DNA from: Nanobdellota archaeon | Lineage (GTDB): Archaea > Nanobdellota > Nanobdellia > Pacearchaeales > GW2011-AR1 | Direction of reading: 5' to 3' | DNA: 8,478 nt | NCBI GenBank assembly: GCA_030704765.1 | Contig: JAUYDD010000212.1 | Coordinates: forward strand, 1 to 8,478 | Shown: positions 1 through 6,243 of the stretch, one piece after another | Layout: the number at the start of each line of letters is the position of its first letter | Position numbering within the stretch: the first letter of the stretch is position 1 | Notes under the pieces: generated by a model | The model's database searches: none | Told to the model about the DNA's origin: nothing | What the model saw: only the letters and a program-made list of their open reading frames with translations | Program-made: the position numbers and the translations under genes

Positions 1-138
1 TGGCCCTTGTTTTTAGGATGCATGAAAATTCTTTCAGAAGAATTTTCTGCACAGAAAATTGCATAAAACAATTTTCTTGTGCTCAGAAATTAAAACAAAC
101 TGACATCCACATCTTAAAAGATGTGGTTTAATTTCTGA
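1..138 (+). repeat. Structured repeat element, copy 1 (5' part cut by window edge)
   Basis: Bases 2-21 (GGCCCTTGTTTTTAGGATGC) are identical to 8406-8425 near the other end of the window. Downstream come several hairpins: 24-33 with 38-47 (10 bp, TCAG loop), 49-61 with 69-82 (13 bp, one bulged T), and a terminal hairpin CCACATC/GATGTGG (107-113 with 120-126, TTAAAA loop). The terminal hairpin is enclosed by a perfect 12-bp stem, 83-94 with 127-138. The same terminal hairpin, with changed but still pairing bases, ends copy 2. No reading frame of note lies here. The part before base 1 should contain a GGGCC arm and a 10-bp hairpin if this copy matches copy 2. It could be a structured non-coding RNA or the end of an IS200/IS605-type or palindrome-associated mobile element; no transposase gene is present. 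The plus strand is assumed only from the orientation of the shared core. Confidence 0.65.
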
Positions 139-140
139 CA

Positions 141-177
141 TTATAATTATCTATAATGCAAATGCTTAAATATATTT
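141..177 (+). promoter_or_regulatory. Putative archaeal promoter of the metalloprotease gene
   Basis: Two A/T-only boxes lie here: TTATAATTAT...CTATAAT (141-157) and CTTAAATATATTT (165-177). With a start site about 26 bases downstream of the box centre, the first gives a leader of roughly 30 bases that includes the Shine-Dalgarno sequence, while the second would start inside it. The first is therefore the more workable TATA box. The region begins directly after the last stem of the repeat element, so the element lies immediately upstream of this promoter. Confidence 0.45.
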
Positions 178-195
178 GATTCATTAAAAATTTAC

Positions 196-203
196 AAGGA
201 GGT
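196..203 (+). promoter_or_regulatory. Strong Shine-Dalgarno sequence (AAGGAGGT)
   Basis: AAGGAGGT is a full anti-16S match placed four bases before the ATG at 208, which fixes that start. It is the only convincing ribosome binding site in the window; the other genes appear leaderless or have weak sites. This suggests that the secreted protease is expressed from a leadered and perhaps strongly translated mRNA. Confidence 0.85.
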
Positions 204-207
204 TAAA

Positions 208-948
208 ATGAATAAAAAAATAAATTTTGTTTTTGGAATAGTTTTCTTGCTGTTGATTAGCTGTGTTTCAGCTGGTATGTTGATTCCAGCAGATGATGAA
301 TCTAATGCTCCATCAACTACACCTATTGTAGATAATCCATGGGGATTTGTAAGAGTTGACATAATACATTATGAAAAAGGGAAAAATATTGTAAATACTG
401 AATCAGTTGTTGATATTTGCTATGGACTGACTGGTGTTAAATGGAACACATTGCCTGTAAGTTATTATATAAATCCTAAAAATCCTCAAGGATTATCACA
501 GGGTTTTATAACTTCTGCGATATCAACATCTGCAGAAACATGGGATAGTGCAACAACTCCAGAATTGTTTAATGATACATATAAAGTTGATTCTAGTGTA
601 AGATATGGAAAACAGGATTTTAAAAACACTCTTGCTTTTGGAAGCACTGGCAGAGGTATAATAGCTGTTACTAGATATTGGTATTATCCATCAACCATGC
701 AGTTAGTTGAATTTGACATCTTGTTTAACACGCGTTATAAATGGGGTAATGCAGCATTAAATCCTTCATTAATGGATTTGCAGAATATAGCAACTCATGA
801 ACTAGGACATGGTGTTGGACTTGATGATATTTATACATCATCTTGCAATCAAGTAACAATGTATGGTTATTCAACAAATGGAGAGACTATAAAAAGAACA
901 CTTGAAACACCTGATGTAACTGGATTACAAACAATTTACGGACCTTAA
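208..948 (+). CDS. Secreted matrixin-like zinc metalloprotease
   Basis: A 246-residue exported metzincin predicted to cleave proteins outside the cell. Residues 5-18 form a hydrophobic signal segment, followed by LISC (16-19), which could be a lipobox, and VSA|G (20-23), which could be a signal peptidase I site; which is used is unclear. The zinc site is HELGHGVGLDD at 197-207 (HExxHxxGxxD): His197, Glu198 and His201 are clear. The usual third His is replaced by Asp207, as known from snapalysin-type metzincins. The likely Met-turn is Met218 in VTMYGYS. The C-terminus DVTGLQTIYGP matches the closing helix of matrixin (M10) domains. There is little room for a propeptide beyond about residues 24-75. 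Cys71 and Cys214 could form a disulfide. The family call is strong; the substrate is unknown. It stands alone, with its own promoter and a T-rich terminator. Confidence 0.85.
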   Translation: MNKKINFVFGIVFLLLISCVSAGMLIPADDESNAPSTTPIVDNPWGFVRVDIIHYEKGKNIVNTESVVDICYGLTGVKWNTLPVSYYINPKNPQGLSQGFITSAISTSAETWDSATTPELFNDTYKVDSSVRYGKQDFKNTLAFGSTGRGIIAVTRYWYYPSTMQLVEFDILFNTRYKWGNAALNPSLMDLQNIATHELGHGVGLDDIYTSSCNQVTMYGYSTNGETIKRTLETPDVTGLQTIYGP

Positions 949-979
949 TTTTTTTTCTTTTTTTTCTTTTTTATTTTTG
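949..979 (+). terminator. T-rich archaeal-type terminator
   Basis: Immediately after the TAA, three runs of six or more T are separated by single C or A bases, making about 30 nearly pure T positions. Archaeal RNA polymerase terminates on such oligo-T tracts without needing a hairpin, and no hairpin is seen. It separates the protease gene from the next transcription unit. Confidence 0.75.
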
Positions 980-1020
980 TTTATATAGCTAATATAAAAA
1001 GTGGCAAATTTAAAATATAT

Positions 1021-1030
1021 TATTTATATT
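1021..1030 (+). promoter_or_regulatory. Putative TATA box for the HEAT-repeat operon
   Basis: TATTTATATT is centred about 33 bases before the ATG at 1060, predicting a start near 1053 and a leader of only a few bases. The surroundings (1006-1050) are almost pure A/T, so other boxes such as TTTAAAATATAT at 1009-1020 are possible. Confidence 0.35.
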
Positions 1031-1059
1031 GATAATATTTAATAATTCTAGGAATTTAA

Positions 1060-2556
1060 ATGAATAAAGGAAAAATGGAAGAATTAGCTAAGATTAGTTA
1101 TATGAACTGTTTAGAATTAGAATGTGTACCTTTAACTTCTCTTGCGCTATTTAACGGATTAGAAGCATTAAGAGACGATATTAAATATTTTGATAGTAAC
1201 AAAGCAAGAGAGATGCAAGAAAAAAGAAGATTAGAAGAAGAAAGAATAAAAAGAAAAGGATTGGAAATCTTAAGAAGATATAAAAGTGAAAAAGGAATTA
1301 AACTCTCAGTTTCTGATAAATGTCTTTTAGTCAAATATGTATTTCCCCTTGAACTTCCATTTAGAAGTGCTTGGAGAGCAAAAGACCTTGTTGTTAATCT
1401 TTTAAAAAACAACAAAAGAGCGCTTGATGTTGCTTTATATATTCTAAGAAGTGAAAATAATATTCCATTAAAAAGAGGTGTAATAATAGCCTTAGGACAA
1501 GCTAGGCGTGAAGAAGGATTAGAACTTTTAGTCAATTGTCTTGATAATGAAGAAACATACTATGAATCTGTAATGGCATTAGGTTACATTGGAGGTTCTA
1601 TAGCTAGGAACACTTTAGTTAATTTTATGTATACCCAAGATAGTCATGGATTGCGTCATGTTTTAGAATATCTTGGAAAAATAAATGATAATGAAACTGT
1701 ACAATCTTTATTAAGATTTTTAGAGGAAAATAAGCAAGCTGAAGAAAGACCATCACCAATAGATTACAAAAAACAAGAAGAAGAAAACAGAAAAGCAAGT
1801 TTCAGAAAGGAAATTGTGCAAACTCTTGGAAAAATGAAATCAATGTGTGCTGAATCAGGTCTCATACCTCTTCTTACTGATAGAGATGATGGTGTTGTTG
1901 GTGAAGCTGCAAACTCTTTAACCAGAATAGAAAGCAGAAGTTCAGTTAATAATTTATTAGCATGTTTAGAAAAAGAAAACTGTCCTATTCAAGTAGCTTA
2001 TGCCTTAGGAGAGCTAGGAGATAATAGTATATTGGATAATTTAGCTAATGCTTTAATGAGGAATTATAAAATTATAGAATTTGAGACAAATATATGGCAT
2101 CGTGATAGCCATGAATATAAGAGAAGACATGCACTTGAGCTTTCAAGAGAGTTAATTACTGCTATGAAAAAAATAGATGAAGATAAATCATATGGTTTAT
2201 TATTAGGATATCTTAATCATGAAAAATATTCTGGTTATGCTGCATGGGCATTACGCGAATTTGGTTCTAGAAGTGTTAGACCTTTGATAAGCTGTTTAGG
2301 AAGCATTCATCCTCAAACAATAAGATACGGAATAGAATTCTTGGGAGTTTTAAAAGCAAGAGAGGCTCTGCCTCATTTAAAAGAACTAATGCATTCTCAG
2401 ATGGTTTATGAGGGTGATAATGATAGTAAAAGGAGCATCTCAGAACTTGCAAGAGAAACAATAGAAGAAATATTGATTGGAAAAAGTATAAGACAGATCT
2501 TACAAGAAGGGGATTGTGATTATTTTGATAAATTTAAGGCAGGTCATAATAAATAA
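1060..2556 (+). CDS. HEAT-repeat (PBS-lyase-like) scaffold protein
   Basis: A 498-residue soluble all-helical protein, probably a protein-protein interaction scaffold. Residues about 40-78 are strongly charged (Lys/Arg/Glu) and probably form a long helix or coiled coil. From about residue 135 to 445 there are recurring helical pairs of HEAT type. The clearest are VIIALGQARREEGLELLVNCL (141-161), VMALGYIGGSIARNTLVNF (171-189), AANSLTRIESRSSVNNLLACL (283-303), AYALGELGDNSILDNLANAL (313-332), AAWALREFGSRSVRPLISCL (394-413) and a last one at 421-444. A charged insert at 223-248 interrupts the array. There is no signal peptide, membrane segment or catalytic motif. The start at 1060 has no clear ribosome binding site; Met6 (1075) is an alternative. 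It is the first gene of a run of three with gaps of 17 and 22 bases. Its partner and process cannot be named from sequence. Confidence 0.75.
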   Translation: MNKGKMEELAKISYMNCLELECVPLTSLALFNGLEALRDDIKYFDSNKAREMQEKRRLEEERIKRKGLEILRRYKSEKGIKLSVSDKCLLVKYVFPLELPFRSAWRAKDLVVNLLKNNKRALDVALYILRSENNIPLKRGVIIALGQARREEGLELLVNCLDNEETYYESVMALGYIGGSIARNTLVNFMYTQDSHGLRHVLEYLGKINDNETVQSLLRFLEENKQAEERPSPIDYKKQEEENRKASFRKEIVQTLGKMKSMCAESGLIPLLTDRDDGVVGEAANSLTRIESRSSVNNLLACLEKENCPIQVAYALGELGDNSILDNLANALMRNYKIIEFETNIWHRDSHEYKRRHALELSRELITAMKKIDEDKSYGLLLGYLNHEKYSGYAAWALREFGSRSVRPLISCLGSIHPQTIRYGIEFLGVLKAREALPHLKELMHSQMVYEGDNDSKRSISELARETIEEILIGKSIRQILQEGDCDYFDKFKAGHNK

Positions 2557-2573
2557 AAACAATTTAAGAGAAA

Positions 2574-3134
2574 ATGGAAGAACAAGGTACACAAAGAATT
2601 AAAGAATTAATTAATATAGTTAAAGCAGGAAAATATTTTGAACCAGGCTTTATGATGGATGATTATGGTGGATATGAATACCATTTTCCTGTTAAAAAAA
2701 GGAGAGAAGCAATAAGAGAACTAAAAAGAATTGCAAAATATTCATCAGAGGAGATTAAAACATGGATTTCTAGGGAAACAGGTTTATCATTAAGCAGTTC
2801 AAGAAGAGTTTTAAGATATATTAAAGTAGGGTTGCTCGGATTACTTATTGGAATAGGAGCAGGTAAGGGATGTGAAAGATATGTTTATTATAGAGGTATT
2901 AAAGAAATAGAACATAATATTGCTGGTTATAGTCTTAGAAATCATAGAGAGAGGGAAGTTGATCTTTTTAAAAAAAAGTATCTAGAAAAACAATTTGAAA
3001 AAAATGTTTATTATATGGCTATTGGAGGATTAGTCGGTTTAGTTGTTAGTTGTGCTGGAAGTTTAATAATACAATCAGAATTGGAGTTATATAATATACC
3101 TAATCTGCCCAAATCTAAAGTGCCAGGTTTTTAA
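2574..3134 (+). CDS. Hypothetical two-TM membrane protein
   Basis: An unrecognised 186-residue protein. The N-terminal 80 residues are hydrophilic and basic/charged (KKRREAIRELKRIAKYSSEE, 41-60) and look helical. Two glycine-rich hydrophobic segments follow: about 84-98 (VGLLGLLIGIGAG core) and about 146-167 (YYMAIGGLVGLVVSCAGSLI). They are separated by a roughly 47-residue charged loop rich in Lys, Arg and Glu. Both termini are probably on the same, cytoplasmic, side. The gene starts 17 bases after the HEAT-repeat gene with no separate promoter obvious, so the two are probably co-transcribed, and this protein might anchor the HEAT protein at the membrane (inference). The short TM segments with GxxG spacing suggest helix packing or oligomerisation. 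Confidence 0.65.
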   Translation: MEEQGTQRIKELINIVKAGKYFEPGFMMDDYGGYEYHFPVKKRREAIRELKRIAKYSSEEIKTWISRETGLSLSSSRRVLRYIKVGLLGLLIGIGAGKGCERYVYYRGIKEIEHNIAGYSLRNHREREVDLFKKKYLEKQFEKNVYYMAIGGLVGLVVSCAGSLIIQSELELYNIPNLPKSKVPGF

Positions 3135-3156
3135 TAAATAAAATTTTACAATAAAA

Positions 3157-3696
3157 ATGGAAAACGAAAATGCTCAAATACAGGATAATGATATTAGAGA
3201 ATTACTTTATAAACTGAGATGGGAAACTATATGGTATTCTTCGCCTGTAACTAATGAAGGAACTCCTTTTGACGGAGGTTTTGCTTCAAGACCTCCAGAT
3301 AGAGTTGTAATTACATTTAAACCTGCTATTGAAGTGCTTGAAGGGTTAAAGAAATTCATTAAACCTTATGAAGAAGATAAAAAAGGTGCGACACTTGAAG
3401 GACTTTTTGGTTCAATTGCGAGAGCAGGGCTTGCAGAGGAATTGTTAAGAGCAAAACAACAATATAGAGGAGAAAGTATTGATGATTACCTTACTTCACC
3501 TGAATTTTTTCAAATATCTCATGACAGACATCTTTTATGGACATATGACGAAGGTTTTGAAAGAGGAGGTGTTTTGGAAGGAAAAGAATATTTGGAAAAA
3601 ATTGATGAACTTGTTACTATGTTACTGGGAGAAGAATTTATTAAAGATATGAATTCACCAAAACATCGAAAAAGAATTTATGGAGACAGAAAGTGA
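3157..3696 (+). CDS. Hypothetical soluble protein, third gene of the HEAT operon
   Basis: A 179-residue, acidic, apparently cytosolic protein that I do not recognise. No signal peptide, membrane segment, metal-binding Cys/His cluster or nucleotide-binding loop is visible. Residues 22-58 contain a Trp/Tyr-rich stretch and a possible beta region (RVVITFKP, 49-56). Residues 58-106 and 142-166 look helical. ISHDRHLLW (120-128) is a polar patch that could be functional, but no family motif fits. The gene begins 22 bases after the two-TM gene, so it is probably part of the same transcript. Its TGA lies four bases from the stop of the opposing gene, so the operon's 3' end probably overlaps that gene in antisense. 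Confidence 0.6.
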   Translation: MENENAQIQDNDIRELLYKLRWETIWYSSPVTNEGTPFDGGFASRPPDRVVITFKPAIEVLEGLKKFIKPYEEDKKGATLEGLFGSIARAGLAEELLRAKQQYRGESIDDYLTSPEFFQISHDRHLLWTYDEGFERGGVLEGKEYLEKIDELVTMLLGEEFIKDMNSPKHRKRIYGDRK

Positions 3697-3700
3697 ATGG

Positions 3701-4615
3701 TTAATTTATTTTATTTCCATGCAAATCTAATACTTTTTCTTCCCATGTTTTTATTAATTTTTGTGTCCTTTTTTCATATTGTCTTATTGTTAGTTCTAAA
3801 CCAGCGATAGTGATTTTTACTGCCTCTTCTTCAGATATATTTCTATTTTTTGCATTTTCCATTTTTTTTAATCTTTCTTCCTCTTCTTTTAATTCTTTCT
3901 CTTTATTTTCTTTAAGCATAGTTAATTCACTTACTCTAATTGAAGTTTCTAAAGAAATTCTAATCTCACTTCTATATAACGCAGGTACATTTTCAAAACT
4001 TTCTGCATCTCTGTATTTTTTAATAGCATCATCATATTTTCCATCTTGCATTAAACTTCTTGCTTCTCTTACAAAACCAGTAAAACCTTTTTGTTTTAGT
4101 TGTTCTATATAATCTTTTATTGCTTGTTCATGTCTGTCAACATTTTTTTCCCGTATACTTTTTTTCTGAAGAATTGATTCATACACAGCCACGCTCTTAG
4201 GTTCTTCTAATTGAACCTGGGCTCTTTGCAATAATTCTCTAGAAGTTTTTAGGCACCTATATAGATGTTCTAAAGTTGAATCTTGTACATCACAAATTTG
4301 TCCATATTTTTTTCTTAAATCAATCAAGAATACCTCCTGTTGATTTGATAATTCTTCAAGTCTTTCTGGAGAAGAAATTCTATCTTCTAAAGAACGAGGG
4401 CCTATATCTAATCCCTCTTTTTTAAAAACAACAAATCTTTTAACATCTGGTTCAATAGGAGAATATTTAATCCGCCAGTCTCCTTGATATTCAATTGCAT
4501 GCTCACCACATAAATTAATACCCGTTCCTTCAACATTTTTAGTAAATGCATAATTTTTAGGATCTTGACTTTCTGAAATTTCACAAACACTACATCCATC
4601 TTCATCTTTTTCCAT
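3701..4615 (-). CDS. Zn-finger / TPR-like / coiled-coil protein
   Basis: An unrecognised 304-residue soluble protein with three visible parts. The N-terminus has a probable zinc site of CxxC...CxxH type: Cys8, Cys11, Cys36 and His39 (CSVC, then LCGEH 24 residues later). The middle, about 178-206 (GFVREARSLMQDGKYDDAIKKYRDAES), resembles a tetratricopeptide repeat with the DGKYDDAIKKY core; only one repeat is obvious. Residues about 226-297 are a Lys/Glu-rich coiled coil with one break near 257-263. This pattern suggests an adaptor or scaffold; no catalytic residues are seen. It is convergent with the HEAT operon, with four bases between the stops. It lies 50 bases downstream of the small zinc-ribbon gene on the same strand and may share its transcript. 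The start at 4615 has no clear ribosome binding site. Confidence 0.65.
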   Translation of the reverse strand: MEKDEDGCSVCEISESQDPKNYAFTKNVEGTGINLCGEHAIEYQGDWRIKYSPIEPDVKRFVVFKKEGLDIGPRSLEDRISSPERLEELSNQQEVFLIDLRKKYGQICDVQDSTLEHLYRCLKTSRELLQRAQVQLEEPKSVAVYESILQKKSIREKNVDRHEQAIKDYIEQLKQKGFTGFVREARSLMQDGKYDDAIKKYRDAESFENVPALYRSEIRISLETSIRVSELTMLKENKEKELKEEEERLKKMENAKNRNISEEEAVKITIAGLELTIRQYEKRTQKLIKTWEEKVLDLHGNKIN

Positions 4616-4665
4616 AAATAATTAAAGATGTTGAAGTTAATAAAAATTAGTATAATAAGAAACAA

Positions 4666-4830
4666 TTATTCTTTTAATTCGCATTCTTTTTTATATCCAC
4701 ATTCATAACAATTGACTATCTCAAAATAACCATGAGAATTCTCATATACAGATATCTTGTCACTATTGCATCTAGGGCATCTTATATCTATTTCACTATA
4801 GAAATTACTATTAATATGTTCTTTAACCAT
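4666..4830 (-). CDS. Small zinc-ribbon protein (54 aa)
   Basis: On the minus strand, ATG at 4830 opens a 54-codon frame ending with TAA at 4666-4668. The protein begins MVKEHINSNFYSEIDI and has two zinc knuckles, CPRC (18-21) and CYEC followed by Gly (41-45), separated by 19 residues with alternating hydrophobic residues (DKISVYE, FEIVN). That is the classical zinc-ribbon layout of two CxxC knuckles on beta-hairpins. Small archaeal zinc ribbons often serve in transcription, translation or as subunits of larger complexes; the partner here is unknown. The knuckles and spacing make chance unlikely despite the short length. It lies just upstream of the larger Zn-finger protein gene on the same strand and is divergent from the MTAP-APRT gene. 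Confidence 0.75.
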   Translation of the reverse strand: MVKEHINSNFYSEIDIRCPRCNSDKISVYENSHGYFEIVNCYECGYKKECELKE

Positions 4831-4840
4831 CTTCTAATTG

Positions 4841-4874
4841 ATTAATATATAAATGATAAGAAGTATATATTATT
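4841..4874 (-). promoter_or_regulatory. Putative minus-strand promoter of the zinc-ribbon gene
   Basis: Read on the minus strand, two TATA-like boxes precede the ATG at 4830: AATAATATATACTT (4874-4861), centred about 38 bases upstream, and TTTATATATTAAT (4853-4841), centred about 18 bases upstream. The farther one gives a short leader containing a weak AGAAG. The 115-base gap 4831-4945 is therefore a divergent promoter region. Confidence 0.4.
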
Positions 4875-4923
4875 TTCTGTGATAAGCTAAAAAAAGAATG
4901 TTCAATTTAATCATTATTTTATT

Positions 4924-4932
4924 CTATATAAG
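4924..4932 (+). promoter_or_regulatory. TATA box of the MTAP-APRT gene
   Basis: CTATATAAG is centred near 4928. A start about 26 bases downstream falls at about 4952-4954. That is beyond the first possible ATG (4946), at the second (4952), and before the third (4964). The promoter thus argues against the longest reading frame and supports a leaderless mRNA starting at 4952, or a leader of about 10 bases before 4964. Confidence 0.5.
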
Positions 4933-4951
4933 TGTTTATTAATAAATGATA

Positions 4952-6238
4952 ATGAATTTATCCATGATAAAAATAGGAATAATTGGCGGAAGCGGGCTTG
5001 ATGACCCTCAATTATTAAAAGATTATGAAGAAAAAGATATAGAAACTCCTTATGGAAAACCTAGTTCTAAAATTACATGCGGAAAATTAAATAATGTTGA
5101 GGTTTGCATACTTTCTAGGCATGGAAGAAATCATGAAATTCCTCCTTCTTTAGTGAATTACAGAGCTAATATCTATGCTTTTAAAATGCTTGGATGCACT
5201 CATATTTTAGCAACAACTGCTGTTGGTTCATTAAGAGAGGAAATAGAGCCTGGAAATCTGGTTTTTCCTAATCAGTTCATTGATAATACTAAACAAAGGA
5301 AATCTAGTTTCTTTGATATAATAGGAGAAGTGAAGCATACGCCCATGGCAGAACCTTATGACAAGAATATGAGAGAGATATTATGCCAAGTATGTGAAGA
5401 ATTGGGATTTGAATATAATGCAGATAGAACAATTGTAACAATTGAAGGGCCAAGGTTTTCAACAAAAGCTGAAAGCCATATGTTTAGAAGCTTAGGCGCG
5501 GATTTAATCAACATGTCAAGTTGTCCTGAAGTGATTTTAGCCAATGAAGTTGGAATTCCTTATCAGACAATAGCAATGTCAACTGATTATGATTGCTGGA
5601 GGGAAAATGAAGAACCTGTAACTTGGGAGATGATATTAAACCGGATGCATGAGAATTCTGATAAAGTGAAAAAATTACTTATCAATGCAATACCAAAAAT
5701 AGCTAAAGTAGATGAAGAATATATAAAATCAAAAATAACAAATATTCCAGATTGGCCAAAACCAGGAATAATATTCAGGGATATAACTACGCTATTAGCT
5801 GATCCTGAAGGTGTTGGAAGAGTAATCAAGATTCTTTATAATAGATACAAAGGGAAAGAGATAGATGCTGTATGCGGGATTGAGTCAAGGGGATTTATAA
5901 TTGGAGCATTGCTTGCTAATAAATTGAATGTAAGTTTTGTTCCTATAAGGAAAAAAGGAAAACTTCCTCGTGAAACAGTAAGTGAAGAATATGACTTAGA
6001 ATATGGAAAAGATTCAATTGAAATGCATAAAGATGCAATTAAATTTGGGCAAAGAGTTTTAGTTGTTGATGATTTAATTGCAACAGGTGGAACCTGTTTG
6101 GCAGCATGCAATCTTGTTGAAAAACTAGGTGGAGAGATAGTTGAATGCGCCTTTGTAATAGGGCTTCTTGAATTAAAAGGAATAGAAAGACTCTATAGAT
6201 GGGGGGCATTCACAATTGTAGATTTTGAAGGAGAATAA
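4952..6238 (+). CDS. Bifunctional methylthioadenosine phosphorylase - adenine phosphoribosyltransferase fusion
   Basis: Two complete salvage enzymes in one chain. Residue numbers count from the ATG at 4946 (430 residues). The MTAP half (about 7-252; MTA + Pi to adenine + methylthioribose-1-phosphate) has GGSG (14-17), SRHGRNH (57-63), TTAVGSLREEI (90-100), TIEGPRFST (165-173), NMSSCPE (189-195) and TDYDCW (213-218), where the Asp residues select 6-aminopurines as in human MTAP. The APRT half (about 258-428; adenine + PRPP to AMP + PPi) has IPDWPKPGIIFRDITTLL (267-284), ESRGF (313-317), IRKKGKLP (334-341), LEYGKD (351-356) and the PRPP loop VVDDLIATGGT (373-383). The linker is only a few residues. 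All key residues seem intact in both halves. The APRT half resembles the bacterial/eukaryotic type, so acquisition by transfer is possible. The start at 4952 is chosen from TATA spacing; 4946 and 4964 are alternatives. Confidence 0.93.
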   Translation: MNLSMIKIGIIGGSGLDDPQLLKDYEEKDIETPYGKPSSKITCGKLNNVEVCILSRHGRNHEIPPSLVNYRANIYAFKMLGCTHILATTAVGSLREEIEPGNLVFPNQFIDNTKQRKSSFFDIIGEVKHTPMAEPYDKNMREILCQVCEELGFEYNADRTIVTIEGPRFSTKAESHMFRSLGADLINMSSCPEVILANEVGIPYQTIAMSTDYDCWRENEEPVTWEMILNRMHENSDKVKKLLINAIPKIAKVDEEYIKSKITNIPDWPKPGIIFRDITTLLADPEGVGRVIKILYNRYKGKEIDAVCGIESRGFIIGALLANKLNVSFVPIRKKGKLPRETVSEEYDLEYGKDSIEMHKDAIKFGQRVLVVDDLIATGGTCLAACNLVEKLGGEIVECAFVIGLLELKGIERLYRWGAFTIVDFEGE

Positions 6239-6243
6239 AATTA

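Noticed and set aside
1098..1535. Minus-strand open frame opposite the HEAT-repeat gene
   Set aside because: Its translation is Ser/Leu-rich low-complexity sequence with no motif, and the plus strand has clear HEAT repeats here; it is an antisense shadow.
1060..3696. Toxin-antitoxin or anti-phage defence operon
   Set aside because: No nuclease, NTPase, reverse transcriptase or toxin motif is visible in any of the three proteins; naming it a defence system would be a guess.
3810..4112. Plus-strand open frame rich in Ser and Phe
   Set aside because: It is the complement of the Lys/Glu-rich coiled coil of the minus-strand gene, the usual artefact of such composition.
4408..4665. Minus-strand open frame overlapping the start of the Zn-finger protein in another frame
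   Set aside because: It is mostly a frame-shifted reading of the Zn-finger gene's N-terminus; the CxxC...CxxH frame is the convincing one.
5356..6111. Minus-strand open frames opposite MTAP-APRT
   Set aside because: They are opposite unmistakable conserved enzyme sequence, have no motifs and no promoter.
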